Assembly: GCA_034008185.1 (NCBI GenBank)
Contig: CM067081.1
Location: forward strand, 930,001-994,000
Direction: 5' to 3'
Source of the DNA: Gorsachius magnificus
Lineage: Eukaryota > Chordata > Aves > Pelecaniformes > Ardeidae
DNA length: 64,000 nucleotides
Position 1 is the first letter of the stretch, and the number at the start of each line of letters is the position of its first letter. This document shows, in pieces, positions 51,113 to 62,876 of the stretch. A program made the translations under genes and the position numbers. The notes under the pieces were generated by a model. The model did no database searches, was not told where the DNA came from, and saw nothing but the letters and a program-made list of their open reading frames with translations.

Positions 51113-53903
51113 CCTACGCCCATGGCGCTTCGGGTTTGCTCCGGGAGGTGGGGAACCCGGGGACACTTGCAGACGGCGGGGGCTGCTGTCACAATCCTGG
51201 CCTTCTCCCAGCGGGAGCTTTGGGGGGCGCGGGCTGGCAGGCGCTGGGTCACCCCCACCCGCAGGGAGCTGTCAGGGACCCGCTGCCTTGGCGAAGAAGC
51301 ATCTGCCCACGGAGCGCAGCGCCCTCAGGTGGTGCCGGAGCCTGTTGGGTGCCTCCACCACCACCATGGGGGGGGCAGAGACCTCGTTGCTTGAGGCTGG
51401 TGGAGGAACCTGCCAGGAAACCTCCTCAGAAGCCAACGCTGGGCGCTTCGGGATCCTCTGCCTTCCGCATCTCCGAACCGGCCGCCCGTTCTCATGGCAC
51501 CCACCAGAAGGTTGGTTTAGTGGTGGGATGGCAGGGTTGGGGGAACGGTTGGGCTTGCTTGGGCTTTCCCAACCCAAACGATTCTACAGTTCCAGGTCCC
51601 AGCCTCCTGCCACCTCTGCCACGTCCCTTGCCCTGGGTGGGACCCTTATGAAACCGAGCCAGAATTTCCCCAGGTCCTCAAGGTGCCCAACTGGGCCCTA
51701 CTGGGTGCTTCCAGGAGAGAGCGAGCAGGGAATTACCTGGAAAAAAAACCCCACCCCAAAACCAAAGCAAAACCTCAAAACTGAGCATTTTTCATTTTAT
51801 TTTTATTTTTTAATTTTTAATTTTAAGTTAGTTTTAATTAAATGCACCAAAATCTCACCGAAGCCGCGGAACCGTTCCGTCAGGCCGTTCAAATTGCTCG
51901 GCGGCTGCGAAACTCCTGGGGCTGCAGGGAAGGAGGGGCCGCGTCTGCCGGGGCGAGAGCCCAAGCGCCCGCCCTGCCATTTGCAGAAGCTGCTTGGATA
52001 CGGGGCTGAGTTTTTCTCTCGGGGAGAAAATAGCACGGAGTGACGCGGCGGAGAGGAAAACCACGTTGTTAAACACCGGGAATCACATCGGGATACGGGA
52101 GAGCGCCAGGCAGCACGCCGGCCCCATGGGGAGGGGATTCCCAGGGGGTGGAGAGCGGCAAGGGCACAGACGTGGTGGCCCCTGGCATCGGGAGGTGGAG
52201 GGGTCCTTTTGGTGGGCCTCGCGCCCGGGTCTGCTCTGACCCCCCCCGCCGCGGCCGGCTGGGGGCCGTTGCCAAGACAGAAACGCCTCTTGGGAACGCG
52301 AGAGCCTGGGATAAACAACCGCGGGAACCAGCTTTTCCGGGAAGGAGGGGACTCCCCGTGGGCACCTTCGCGCCGAGATGATGTGGAAAGGCGGCCCCGT
52401 CGCATGGGGTTGCACGGCCCCGTAGGCGGCGCCCACCCTGCTCCCCATCGCCCATCGCCGCTGTGGGGTGCAGGGTCCGGTTCGGCCCCCCGATGCCCGC
52501 GTGGGTACTGTGGGTGCAACCCCCTTGGGATCTTGGGCTCCAGAAGGGCTTTGAGCGGAAAGCGTGGCAATGTCCATCCTCCCGTGCTGCCCGCACCTCC
52601 GCCGCGGCCCAGGAATGAGGAAGAGGGGAAAGCGGCTGCCGGCCGGAGGCATTGACGCCAACGCGAAGAGCAACCGCGCGGCGGGGCAGCGGCGGCCTCG
52701 CAACCTGCCCGGGCCAGACGAGAACCATGGCGCGGCTGTGGCCCCCCAAGAGCCAGGCTGCTGGGAGGAGATCAAATCGTAGCAACGCGGGGGAAAAGAA
52801 AGAAAAAGGAAAAAAAAAAAAAAGAGTGCAAGCGATAAATAAAATCACGGTGTTGAACGTTCCGGCCTTCAGAGGCTTTGCACGCCTTTGGGCTGGCACC
52901 AGCCGCTTTGGTGGGAGATGATGGGTGAGCACTGGGATGGTTCCCAATCCCTGGGGCACCCCGTCCCACCACGTTTCCCCCCCCGGAGGAGCGCGGGACG
53001 TGCTCCAAAAACCCGGGTGAGCCCTGAGAGAGGATGAAAAGGTTGTTAAACCCAAGAGTCAGGATGGAAATTGGGATTAGATTAAAGTGACGGCCCTGCA
53101 AATGGTCTCAGGTTGGCCCCGGCTCCCCCGGCAGCCCTCGGGGCGGACTCTGGGCGAGGAGCTCGTGTAATGGGTAGCGTGCGCCGCCCGTTCACGGAGG
53201 CCGTGGGGGTATTTAATCCTTGGGTTTTTGTCAGGAACGGATGCGATTTGAGTGCTAATCCCTCCGCCTCTGCGGCTGCTCTCGAAGGCCTGGCTGGTGG
53301 GTTCACGGCGCAGCAGGGGAGGAGCGGCGTATCCATGCCGATTCGAAGGCACCTTCCTCCCCTCTCCCCGCAAAAAAAGTGACCCTGGATGGCTGGAGAT
53401 CCACGGGGCAGGTGAAGAGCAACCAAAACAGCTCCTTCGGCTGCAAAAATCTCCTGGCACAAGGGCGAGCTCCCCGTTCGGGAGCGTGGGGCGGCACCAC
53501 GGCGTGGAGGATGCCGGTACCTGCAGAAGGACGCGGCAAAGCCCGCGGAGCCCAGAGGTGCTCCTGGGTTCACCAGATTAACACTGGGGGGCTGCACCGG
53601 CTCGAACCAGAGGTCCATCGCCCCGCGTTGCCTGTGGCCAAGCGATGCCGGGGGCGAGTGTAAGAGCAGGGCAAGTACACGCAAGACTTTCCTGAGGTCC
53701 CTCCTGGCCCCCAACCATGCGGTGCTTGGGGGGTGTCTGACGGTGGGAAAACGCTGCCCTTAAGCCATGGGAGCTCTCAGCACCCATGACACCCTGAGAC
53801 AAGAAGTTCTGCTCCTCACCTTCACCCACAGGATGATCCCCTCCGGCTCTGCCCAGGACCTGGCTCCTGCTCGCTTCACCTGGTGTCTCTAGGTCTCACA
53901 TTG
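51113..53903. other. Intergenic, mostly unique, with AT tracts
   Basis: Holds a degraded CR1-like segment (about 51500-51592: gggttgggg, ttcccaacccaaacgattct), an A/T-rich stretch at 51735-51850, a poly-A-like run near 52800-52825 and a composition-balanced patch at 53025-53290. No gene recognised. Confidence 0.45.
51500..51592 (+). mobile_element. Possible degraded CR1 3' end fragment
   Basis: gggttgggg followed by tttcccaacccaaacgattc recalls the CR1 ending (ggttggactagatgat, ttccaacccaaacgattcta), but most of the consensus is lost. Confidence 0.45.
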
Positions 53904-54315
53904 GAACCAGAGAATCATGGAATCCTTGGGGTTGGCAAAGCCCTTTCAGCTCCCCCAGCCCAACCGCCCCCCTACCCCTGCCATCCCACCCCCAAACCCT
54001 GGCCCTCAGCACCGCCTCTGCCCGGCTCCCCCCCCCTCGGCAGGTGGGGCCTGAGGGTCCCCTCAGCCCCTGCTCCAGGCTGAACCCCCCCGCTCCCCCG
54101 CCGCTCCCCAGCAGCCTGGGGCCCCGCCCCCTCCAGCGGCCCTCTCGGGAGGGGCCCAACCCTGACCCCAGCAGTCGAGGGGCGGCCCCCCCAGTGCCCA
54201 GCACAGGGGCACGGTCCCTGCCCTGCTCCTGCTGGCCACACCACTCCTGATACAAGCCAGGATGCCGCTGGCCCTCTTGGCCACCTGGGCCCCTCTCGCG
54301 ACCAACCCCCCCAGG
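53904..54315 (-). mobile_element. CR1 LINE 3' end, ~410 bp, minus strand
   Basis: It starts agagaatcatggaatccttg and continues gttggcaaagccctttcagc and ccacactcct-like words, ending near aagccaggatgccgctggcc. These are the reverse complement of a CR1 3' region of another subfamily; it is GC-enriched relative to typical copies. Confidence 0.87.
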
Positions 54316-55194
54316 GCCTTTTCCACCGGGCAGCTTTCCAGCCCCTCTGCCCCACGCCTGGAGCGCTGCCTGGGATTGTGGTGACCCCAGGGCAGGACCT
54401 GGCTGGAAAGAGCTGAAATGCTTCGATACCTTTCAAAGGCCAGGCTGCTCTCGCTCCATCTTCATCCCCTCCCCTTGAGCTGGGAGCTGTGGGGGTTTGT
54501 AGCAGGCCAAGCCTGCTCTGATGCTGATTCAGCGCAGGATGGATGCCCCTCCCCAGGGTCCCGCAGCTCCGATGCACCAGGTCTCCAGCTGATCGGCCCC
54601 GACTGGAGAGCATGTCCGGGGCTGACACTCTTGCCCTTCTCCAGCCACGCTGTGCCACCGTCCCACCCTGGTGACAGCTCACCCTGACAGCCCCCAGCCC
54701 AGGGAGGCCCTGAGCAGGAGATCCCGGTGTGGCTGTGGGGGACAAACCCACCCGGTGTCCTGCAAGCCTGAACGGACAGTGCAGGGCTCCTCCAACCCAG
54801 CCCAGGCAAGCTCCGATGGTGCCTGGTGCTGCACACATGCAAAGGGCTGCGTGCTCAGTGAGACTCCCATGGGGAAGCTCTGCTAATTTGGGAGGTGACA
54901 GCACAGGCACAGGCATGGGGTCGTGCTGCAGGCACCTGGGAGGCTCCAGCTCCTCCACTGGGAGCGGGCCAGGGCCTGGGGCAGGTTCAAGCTGGGGGCT
55001 CACCCACATGGGGTGGCCAAGGGCTCAGCATCCCCTCCCTGCTCCTGGCCCCAGCTGAGCAAGGCTGGGGGCAGCATCCTGCAGCCAGGAGCTCCACAGT
55101 CCCAGGCAGAGAGCTGTCGGGGGGCACAGCCAGCCCTGTCTTGCCTGGGCTGGGACCTGCTGCAGGAAGGCGCTGCCCCAGCAGGGACCTGCCT
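54316..55194. other. Intergenic unique DNA before the 44-bp array
   Basis: Nothing recognised. Confidence 0.4.
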
Positions 55195-55555
55195 GTGGGA
55201 CCAGTGCTGCCAGTGCCCCTGGGGCAGGGACTTGCCCCTGCAACCAGTGCCTCCCAGTACCCCTGGGGCAGGGACTTGCCCCTGCAACCAGTGCCTCCCA
55301 GTACCCCTGGGGCAGGGACTTGCCCCTGCAACCAGTGCCTCCCACTGCCCCCTGGGGCAGGGACTTGCCCCTGCAAACCAGTGCCTCCCAGTGCCCCTGG
55401 GGCAGGGACTTGCCCCTGCAACCAGTGCCTCCCAGTGCCCCTGGGGCAGGGACTTGCCCCTGCAACCAGTGCCTCCCAGTGCCCCTGGGGCAGGGACTTG
55501 CCCCTGCAAACCAGTGCCTCCCATAGTGCCCCTGTGGGGCAGGGACTGTGCCAGA
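55195..55555. repeat. 44-bp minisatellite with palindromic core
   Basis: Eight copies of a ~44-bp unit: tgcccctggggcagggactt, gcccctgcaaccagtgcctc, ccag. Units are nearly identical, so the array is young. Each contains TGCCCCTGGGGCA (a palindrome) and GGGGCA-N6-TGCCCC, so it can form competing hairpins. It sits directly upstream of the CpG island. Confidence 0.95.
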
Positions 55556-55599
55556 CCCCTGGCAGGACCCGTGCTGCCCAGTGTGGCTCCGTGCTGCCC

Positions 55600-56053
55600 G
55601 ATGCCCCCGGGGCAGGAGCCGGGCAGAAGGGGCTGGCGGGGCCAGCAGGACCCGCTGCCCGGCGGGTGGGTGCCGCCGGCGGGGCGGCCGCGGGGCGGGC
55701 AGGGCCAGCGTGCGCCTCGCCAGACAAAGGCGGCGGCCCCTCGGCGCGGCGCGGCGCGGAGGGCGAGGCCGGGCGCGGCCCAGGGCGGGCGGCGGCGGGC
55801 GGCAGGTGCCGACCCCTTCGGCCCCTCCGCCGGAGCGGCTCGGCCCCCGCCCCTCCCGCACGCCTCGGCGCGCTGCATCGGGCTCGGTGACAGCAGCGGG
55901 CTGGAGACACCCTCGGCGAGCGCGGCGGGAGGCTCCGCTCCCAGGCAGCACCGAGAACCGGGCGCAGCGGCGGCTCCTCGCCGCCCGCAGCCCGCCGGCA
56001 GCCCGGCCGGCGTCCTCTGCCGGAGCCAGCCCTCCGGCGGCCGCGTCTGACCT
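55600..56053 (+). promoter_or_regulatory. CpG island with candidate non-coding first exon
   Basis: A dense CpG region with many GC boxes and no TATA ends in the donor cct/gtgagt at 56054. There is no ATG in roughly the last 400 bases before the donor, as expected for a 5' UTR exon. In mammals PDE2A lies 3' of ARAP1 in the same orientation (remembered synteny), so this could be its first exon. No PDE2A coding exon is in the window, so the gene identity is a guess. Confidence 0.5.
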
Positions 56054-58794
56054 GTGAGTCCCCTCCCGCCGGCACCGGGGTGGATGGGGGGGACCGCGCC
56101 GGGGGTGGGGGGGAAGGGATGCTCCGGGGGTGATGCTGGGCGAAGGAGCCGGGGAGACAGCGGGGAGAGGGGAGGGAGGAAAAAGTTCCCGTTGCCTGAC
56201 AGCGGGTGGGGAGGGGGTGGCGGGGGAACGGCAAGAGGCTGCGACACCCCCCCCGCTGTTTCCCCACCTGCGTTGGCCCAGGGCAGGTCATCGCTGGCAG
56301 CTGCCTGAAGGGCTCTGTGCTGGAGGTGCTGGTGCGAGCAGCATCTCCCCGCTCCCCCCGCCGCCCTCACCCCGTGGCGGTTTCCCGCAGGGGCAGAAGG
56401 CTTCTGGCCGGGCACTGGGCTGGGATGGGGGCCGGGGTGACTTTGTGAAATGCAGGTCAGGCCTCTGAATCGCTTCCAGAGAAGCCACCCTCACCCCCCG
56501 CCGCACACCCACCCACGCAACAGGTCTGGGGGTCCCGGTGTCGCTGCGCCTGTTTGCATGAGGCGAGGTGGGGAAGGGGCTCCGGGGGTCACGGGGATCT
56601 CGTTCCGTGGCGCAGGCACGAGGGGCTTTGCGTGCGAGCGTGGGGTGACCTTGCTGAGGGATGACAGTGCTCCCTGGAAGCGGGGAAGGGTGATGCTCCG
56701 GAGAGCCCACATGGGCAGAGGGGCTGAACTGGCTAACGAAGCATGCGGTGCCTGAATTCCCATCGCCCACGAGCTCGGCTCGGGATGGCGGAGACCCCCC
56801 GGCTCTGCGCGCGCGCGTGTGTAGCACTCACGAGGCTCCACAGCTGCTGGGTAGCAGGCTGTGCACAGGCGATTTGCAGTATGTGGGTGCTCTGCCTCCC
56901 AGGAACTGGGAGATCTCGGGCGCTCCCCATCCCTTTCCCCACCCCGACAGTCCTGGGATCAGACCCCACCTTGCCGGAGGGGTGAGCTGATCCGGCGGGG
57001 AAGGGATGCGGGGGTAAGAGGACGAGGAGGAAGGCGGCTCGGTGCTTGGATTCCTTTGTCTGGCGGTGCCAGCTCCACGTGCTCAGGCACCGGCCGAACT
57101 GCCTGGCTCGGCAGCCTGCGCCGGGACCACCGCTCCCGGGGGCTGCCTCACCGCAGGGGGATGTGCCCCGGAGCAGCCTCGGGGCTCCCGGAGCGGGTGC
57201 TTTGGGTGATTACAGGAGCAGCGGGGTGCGAGGGAAGCTGCCGCCCGCTCCTGCCCCGGCCCCACGTTTCCTTCCGGCACCGCCAGGTTTTCGCACCTTC
57301 GTGAGGTGACCTTTGGATGAGAAGTTTGCCTCTCGCTCTAGCAAACAGCCACCAGCATCTCTCCTGCCTGCGCGCCGTGTGGGGCTTAGAGCCACCTTCC
57401 AAGAGCTGCTGATCCCCCTACGCTGCTGTGGGCGCCGGGTCCAACCTCCTCGGCGGGCAGCATCCTTCCCCCCAGCTCCCCCGGCTCGCTCTCCGGTGCT
57501 GCGTGCGCTTTGCTCCCCGCAGAGATCCTTTCCTGCTGCCACCAGAACGTGTGCCTGTGGCCTTTTCTTTTAGTAAAACACACAAAGGTCTCGAAATGCC
57601 ACGCTCTCCCCGTGTTTCCTCCGGCTGGAATGCCTCTCCTGGCTCGCAGCGGCTGTTTAATGGCTTTTAAGAAAAGTAGATTCTATTTAAGAACTTGGGG
57701 GAGCCGGACTGGCTGCACCCCGCCAGCCACCCAGGGAGGAGAGGCAGGAACGCTGAGCCGAGCGCTTCCCGCTTTTACCCGGGGTATAACCTCACGTCCT
57801 TCCCAAGAGGTGTTTGCCCCCATTCCCATGCACCCCAGGGGATATATCGGGGTGGAAAAGCTTCCCAAGAGCTCTCGGACGATGCCCTCGCCGGCTGGGG
57901 CGGGTGTCCCCGGCGAGGCCAGGGCCGCGGGGGGGATGCTGCCCGCTCTCTGCCTCCGCTCGGGCCCCGCGTTGCTCAGCGCTGGCTGCTCTTGCGCGCT
58001 GCCGGCGGATCTCAGCGCCGCCGCTGCCCGCCCTCGCAGAGCGAGCGCTGCTGCCCGGCCGGGGATGCTGCGTGGGGCCGAGATCCAGCGCTGGGCCAGG
58101 GCTCCCACGTGAGCGGTTGATAAGCTCTGATTTATCGCAGGGGAGCGGCGGGTGGCAGCCAGTCAAGTGCCATTTTGCATTATCCAGGTCACGTTTTAAC
58201 CCATTTCCTCCTTTTTCCACCCCCCCACCCCCCCCACCCCCCCCCCGGCGGGAAGCGTGCTCCCAGGCGGGCGTCTCCTGACCCGGTTAGCGGTGGGTGG
58301 GATGCTGGGGTGCTGGGAGCGGCTGCTCCCGCAGCATCCGACAGCAGCCGGGGCTGGGGGAGAAGCAGCCGAGCTCTGCGGATTGAAAACACGGAGGAGG
58401 AGACGACGCTCTGAGCATCCCTGCGGGGAAGGACCCGGCTCAGCGGAGGCTGGGGAGAGGTCAGGGCTTCCTTCGGGAAGCAGGCAGAGCTGCCTGCTCC
58501 TCATCCTCCCCGCCGCCTGCTTGGCTTCTGCCTGGCAGGAGCAGACGCGGCGACGTGTGAACTGGCCAAGTGTCACCACGCTCAGCGCTGGCCTGGTGAC
58601 GGGGTCGGTGCCAGGCGCCCGATGGAGGAGGGGAGGCGGCTGCGGCCGCAGCTGGGATGGGGGGCTCCGTCCTTCGCCGGCTGAGCGGCCAGCAGCCCGC
58701 GGGCACCGCCGGAGGGAAGGGCCCCGTGTCCCGCGAGGGGACAAAGATGGTTCTTGTGCATCCTTGCAGGAGTGCGTGAGTCTCTGTGCTGGTT
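56054..58794. other. Downstream of the CpG island, putative first intron
   Basis: Mixed composition with several AT-richer patches (57560-57700, 58100-58200). No coding exon or mobile element recognised. Confidence 0.4.
58116..58200. promoter_or_regulatory. GATA-motif cluster
   Basis: TGATAA at 58118, TTATC at 58132 and attatcc at 58180-58185 lie within 70 bases, next to tttgcat and ggtcacg. The patch is unique sequence in a GC-rich setting, compatible with an intronic enhancer. Confidence 0.3.
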
Positions 58795-58799
58795 ATTCC

Positions 58800-59028
58800 A
58801 GGTCAGTGCCAGGACCCCGTCTGTGTGTCCCCACGTCAATGCCAGGACCCGGTCGCTTTGTCCCCAGGTCAGTGCCAGGACCTGGTCACTTTGTCCCCAG
58901 GTCAGTGCCAGAACCCCGTCTGTGCGTCCCCAGATCAGTGCCAGGACCCGGTCGCTTTGTCCCCAGGTCAGTGCCAGGACCTGGTCGCTTGTCCCAGGTC
59001 AGGCCAGGACCCCGTCTGTGCATCCCCA
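58800..59028. repeat. ~33-bp minisatellite gtcagtgccaggacccggtc
   Basis: Seven copies of gtcagtgccaggacc(c/t)ggtc followed by (g/a)ctttgtccccag. The last copies have lost bases. Confidence 0.93.
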
Positions 59029-59289
59029 TCGAGGGCGATGTATAAAGCGCCGTCCCCGTGTCACCTCCCTGATGCACCCACCTGGGAGCCGCTTCCTCCG
59101 CGGGGGTGCCCAGGGGAGCAGCTGGAGGGGCTGATGGCAGGAGGTGACGTTCGTGAAGCTGCTGCTGTCCCTATCTGCCGCTGCCTGTGTGGCCCGGGCA
59201 CACATCAGGGGGAAACCCCGGTCCCTCCCCACCTCGTGCATCCTCGCCGTTGCTCCCGCTTCTCTCCCAGGGCCTGGCCTGAAGGCGGT

Positions 59290-59350
59290 GGAGCCGCAAC
59301 ATCCAGGGAGGTTGGTCGAGGTGACCTTTAAAGGTCCCTTCCAACCCCAG
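59290..59350 (+). mobile_element. Short CR1 3' fragment
   Basis: gggaggttggtcgaggtgac followed by ctttaaaggtcccttccaac is the characteristic CR1 terminal segment. Only about 60 bases are recognisable. Confidence 0.7.
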
Positions 59351-61369
59351 CCTTGCTCGGGTGGCATTAACTCTGCAGGTACCCAGGGAGGCGGAGGGCA
59401 CGAGCTGCCTGGCTCAGCCACCTCTTGGAGGTCTCTGAGCGTCTGCAAAGCTGAGGGCAAGGCTGCCGAGCCCGCCGGAGCCCACCCCAAACCTTTGCCT
59501 CGTGCTTATTGCCAGTCCCTGGTTCCATGTTTAAAGTGCTGGGGACCGACTCCATCGCCCCTTCCAGCGTGGCCGGGGCGGCTCCGCTCCCCACCGGGCA
59601 CTTGCTCACCAGGGCCAAGGGGTTCAGCGGGGTGCGGGCAGCCTGGTCCCCCATGACCGGGGTCCTGGGGATCTGCAAGCGGTCATGTGTGATGCTCTCG
59701 GGGCGTTTGTGCAGCCTCAGGCTTTCGTGCCTGTGCCTCCTGCACAGCCCGGGGCCGGCACGTCGGCTGGGAGGGGTCTGGGGCACCTCGGCATCACCCA
59801 CCCGCCGGGGCACCCAGCCCCGGAGCTTGGGGGTGCCTTGCGGAGAGGACAGAGGGGAAGCTCCTGGCTGCCGGCTTCCCGGCACCCTGCACGTCTCCAT
59901 GCCCGGGGACGTGGCCCCCTCCATCGTCCCGGGGCATCCTCCTGAGCATCTCAGCTTCAGAGCGGCGAGTGGTTTTGAAGTGTCGGGGAATTACCCTCCG
60001 GTGCTTGCCGGCTGCCGGCCAGATGCTCGCGCAGATGCAGGCGATCGGGCCGACCTCCGCTCCGCCGGGCAGGCTGGCACACCGTGGGGCTGGCCGTGGC
60101 CCAGGGCGGCCACACCGAGCGTGCCCTGGCCATCATCTCCAGCCGAGCCCCCCGTGCATCCCCCCACCCCACCCCGGGGAGCTGCGCTGCTCCATCGGCT
60201 CCGGGAGGATGAGCATCCATCCGGAGCGGGCAGCCAGCTCTCTGGCAGCTCCTCCGTGGGGGATTCAGGATTCCCCGGGGCAGCGGTGAACGCAAGAGCC
60301 CTTTCTGGGAATCCCTCCTGCCTCCCGCTCGTCCCCGACCCCGGTCCCCGCTTTCGCTTTTGTCTCTTTTCCCGGCTCCCACGTGGCCGGGCGAGAGCTG
60401 CGCTGGGCTGCGGCCAGAAACGCGGGCAGGGCCGGAGCTGCCTGGGACTTTCTGCCTGTCCAGCTTTCTCCTACAAAAGGCTGAGTTGTCCTGGTTAATG
60501 GATGGGCCTGTCTGGAGCGGGGAGGGGGGGCGAGGGGGATGGAGAGCGCTGGGAGGTGCTTTGTCTGCTGCTGCTCCGGCTCCAGCCGTGCGGCAGCGGG
60601 GTTTGGGCGCTGGGGAGCCGGCGGAGCGCGGGCGAGGGCGGCGCCCTGCCGGGGCGGGGGGGGGGCTGGGGGTCTCGCCTGCCTCCAGCAAGGGGTGGCA
60701 ACCCCTTGGTTGGAGCCTGGGTCGGGGGTCTCCGGCTGGTCCTTGGGCAGCCGTTCCCGGGCGATGGTGGTCCACGGTGTCGTGGCATCTCCAGGCGGTG
60801 GGGAGGCGTCCCCAAACTTTGTCACCCTGCGGAGCATCCCGGCACGGGGGGCTAGCACAGTCCCCGGCGCGACTCACCGAGCGTCACCTCGGAGATGTCC
60901 TGGGGGCCGGCTATGTGGCAGCAGTCGCCCGTGGTCCTGCTCCTGTCCCCAAATCCTCCACCCTGCCTCCCAAGGACGGCTTGGGAGCGCGCAGGGGGCG
61001 TCTGGGGTGGGTTCAAGCCTTCAGGGTCTCTGTCAGTTTGTGTTTGCTATGAAAAGAGGTGGTTTCGGACAGGTGTGATTCCCACAGAAAATATTAAAAA
61101 TATAAAATATAAAAAATTTTTTTTGGGGGGGGGGGCTGGGGCTAGGAGGGGTCCGGGGCTTGGCCTGGGCGTCGCAGCCGGCCTCGCGGCGCGTTTCGGC
61201 GTCCCCAAAGCCCTCTGCTCACCAGACGCGCTGGAGGACCCTTGCACCCGAGGAGGGGGAAAGCAAACGGCCGCGTCACCGAAGGGATGACTTAGCCAGA
61301 AAGCCTCCCCTGGCTTGTAACCGCTTCCCAGCCCCTTCCCAGCTGGTTACTGGCCCGCGTGTCTCAGCT

Positions 61370-61407
61370 GGGTGACTCAGAAGACACCGAGGAGCTATTT
61401 ATAATGC
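61370..61407. promoter_or_regulatory. AP-1 and MEF2 motif pair
   Basis: TGACTCA (AP-1) at 61373-61379 and CTATTTATAA (exact fit to the MEF2 consensus) at 61395-61404 lie 15 bases apart, next to a non-repetitive, less GC-rich segment. Confidence 0.35.
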
Positions 61408-62584
61408 GCGTTCGAAAGGCTAAGGCCGGCGGAGGGCTTTTTTCCCCCCACCTCTTCCCTTCAGCTGCCGGCCAAATGCGTCCGTGCTCCCCCCGGCCGC
61501 CGGCACGTGGCCCCGGGGCAGGCGGGTCTGGAAGGGGACCCGTCCTCGTCCCCTGAGGTTCAGGGTCTGGTTGGTACGGGGTGATGATGCTGCTGCTCCC
61601 CTCTGCCTGGCGTGCAAAGCCTCCGTGCCAAGCCCTCCCCGCCGGCGGGCACCCCGAACCTCCCCCCATTGCAGCGGAGCCCCCGAAGGCTGCCGGAACC
61701 CGCTCCTTCCCGGGCGGATGGGGAGCCCTCGCCGGCGGGGGTGGCACCCAGCCTGGCCCCGAGGGCACGAAGCCCGGCCAAGCGGTGGGGTTGGTCGCCC
61801 TGGTGGAGCCAGCGCGGGTCCGGGGAGGAGGGCAGCGGCTGCTGGGCGCTGGGGGGGGGCGATGTCCCGTGGCCAGCCGCAGCCTCCGCTCCCCTCCGCG
61901 CGGCGCCGGGACGGCCCTCCGGCTTTGCAGGAGCTGGCAGGCTGGGGTTTGTTCTCTGCCAGGGGATAACGCTGCCCCGTGCCCCTGGTCCTGCGGCCAG
62001 GATGGGTCCACAGCCCCGTCCTTGAGCCGATACTCAGCCAGAGCCTGGCTGGAAGGGCACAAGCTATGGGTGCTGCCGTGTTTTTCCCTAATCTCCAAAA
62101 AATTGGGGCCTTTTCCCATTTTTTTTTACTAGTGATACGATGGCAGCGTCCTTCCCGCCTGGAAAAAAGGAGGTGGAAGCCGTGCAGCCTTCAAATCAGA
62201 AACCAGTGCCAGAGCAGGGCGGCTCCGGCAACGGGGAGAGGTGTCGTTCCCAGCACGGCCGTTGATCTCCCGGCTCAGGCGGGGGGACGATCCCTCCCCC
62301 GATGGTTTTATTCCCAGCTACTTGAGGCCAGAAACCTCTGCCCTGCCACTGCCGGCGAGCCAGGAGCTCCCACCGCTGGATGGGCTGCGGCTGCCGGACG
62401 CCAACGATGGGATCCGGGGTTCGGTGGGGGCTGGGAGGCTTTTTGGTCCTGAGCGCGATCGACTGGGGGAGCTGTGGGACACGGGGAGCCCCCCCGGTCC
62501 TTCTGCAGCACCGTGGGGTTCTGCTCAGGTGGGAAATTGGGGTGCGGGGATGCTTGGGGCTGCGCTTCTGGTGCATGGCAGATG

Positions 62585-62876
62585 GGCTGGGGCTGGGGCT
62601 GGGGCTAGGGCTGGGCTAGGGCTGGGGCTAGGGCTAGGGCTGCTGCTAGGGCTGGCTAGGGCTGGGCTAGGGCTGGCTAGGGCTAGGGCTAGGCTAGGGC
62701 TGGGCTAGGCTAGGGCTAGGCTAGGGCTGGGGCTAGGGCTAGGGCTAGATTAGGGGGCTGGGCTGGTGCTAGGGCTAGGCCTAGGGCCAGTGCTAGGTTT
62801 AGGACTGGGGCTAGGGCTAGGGCTATGATTAGGGCTAGTGCTAGGGCTAGGGCTAGGGCTAGGGTTAGGGTTAGGG
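62585..62876. repeat. Telomere-like tract (TAGGGC/TTAGGG variants)
   Basis: About 290 bases of gggct / tagggc / ggggct units end in two or three canonical units (tagggttagggttagggc). This looks like a degenerate interstitial telomeric sequence oriented 5'-TTAGGG-3' on +. Confidence 0.85.

Larger units (their letters stand above)
59029..62584. other. Putative intron / intergenic DNA, no gene identified
   Basis: Mostly unique GC-rich sequence with a short CR1 tail, an A/T-rich run at 61085-61125 and a motif patch at 61365-61410. No conserved protein segment recognised. Confidence 0.4.
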
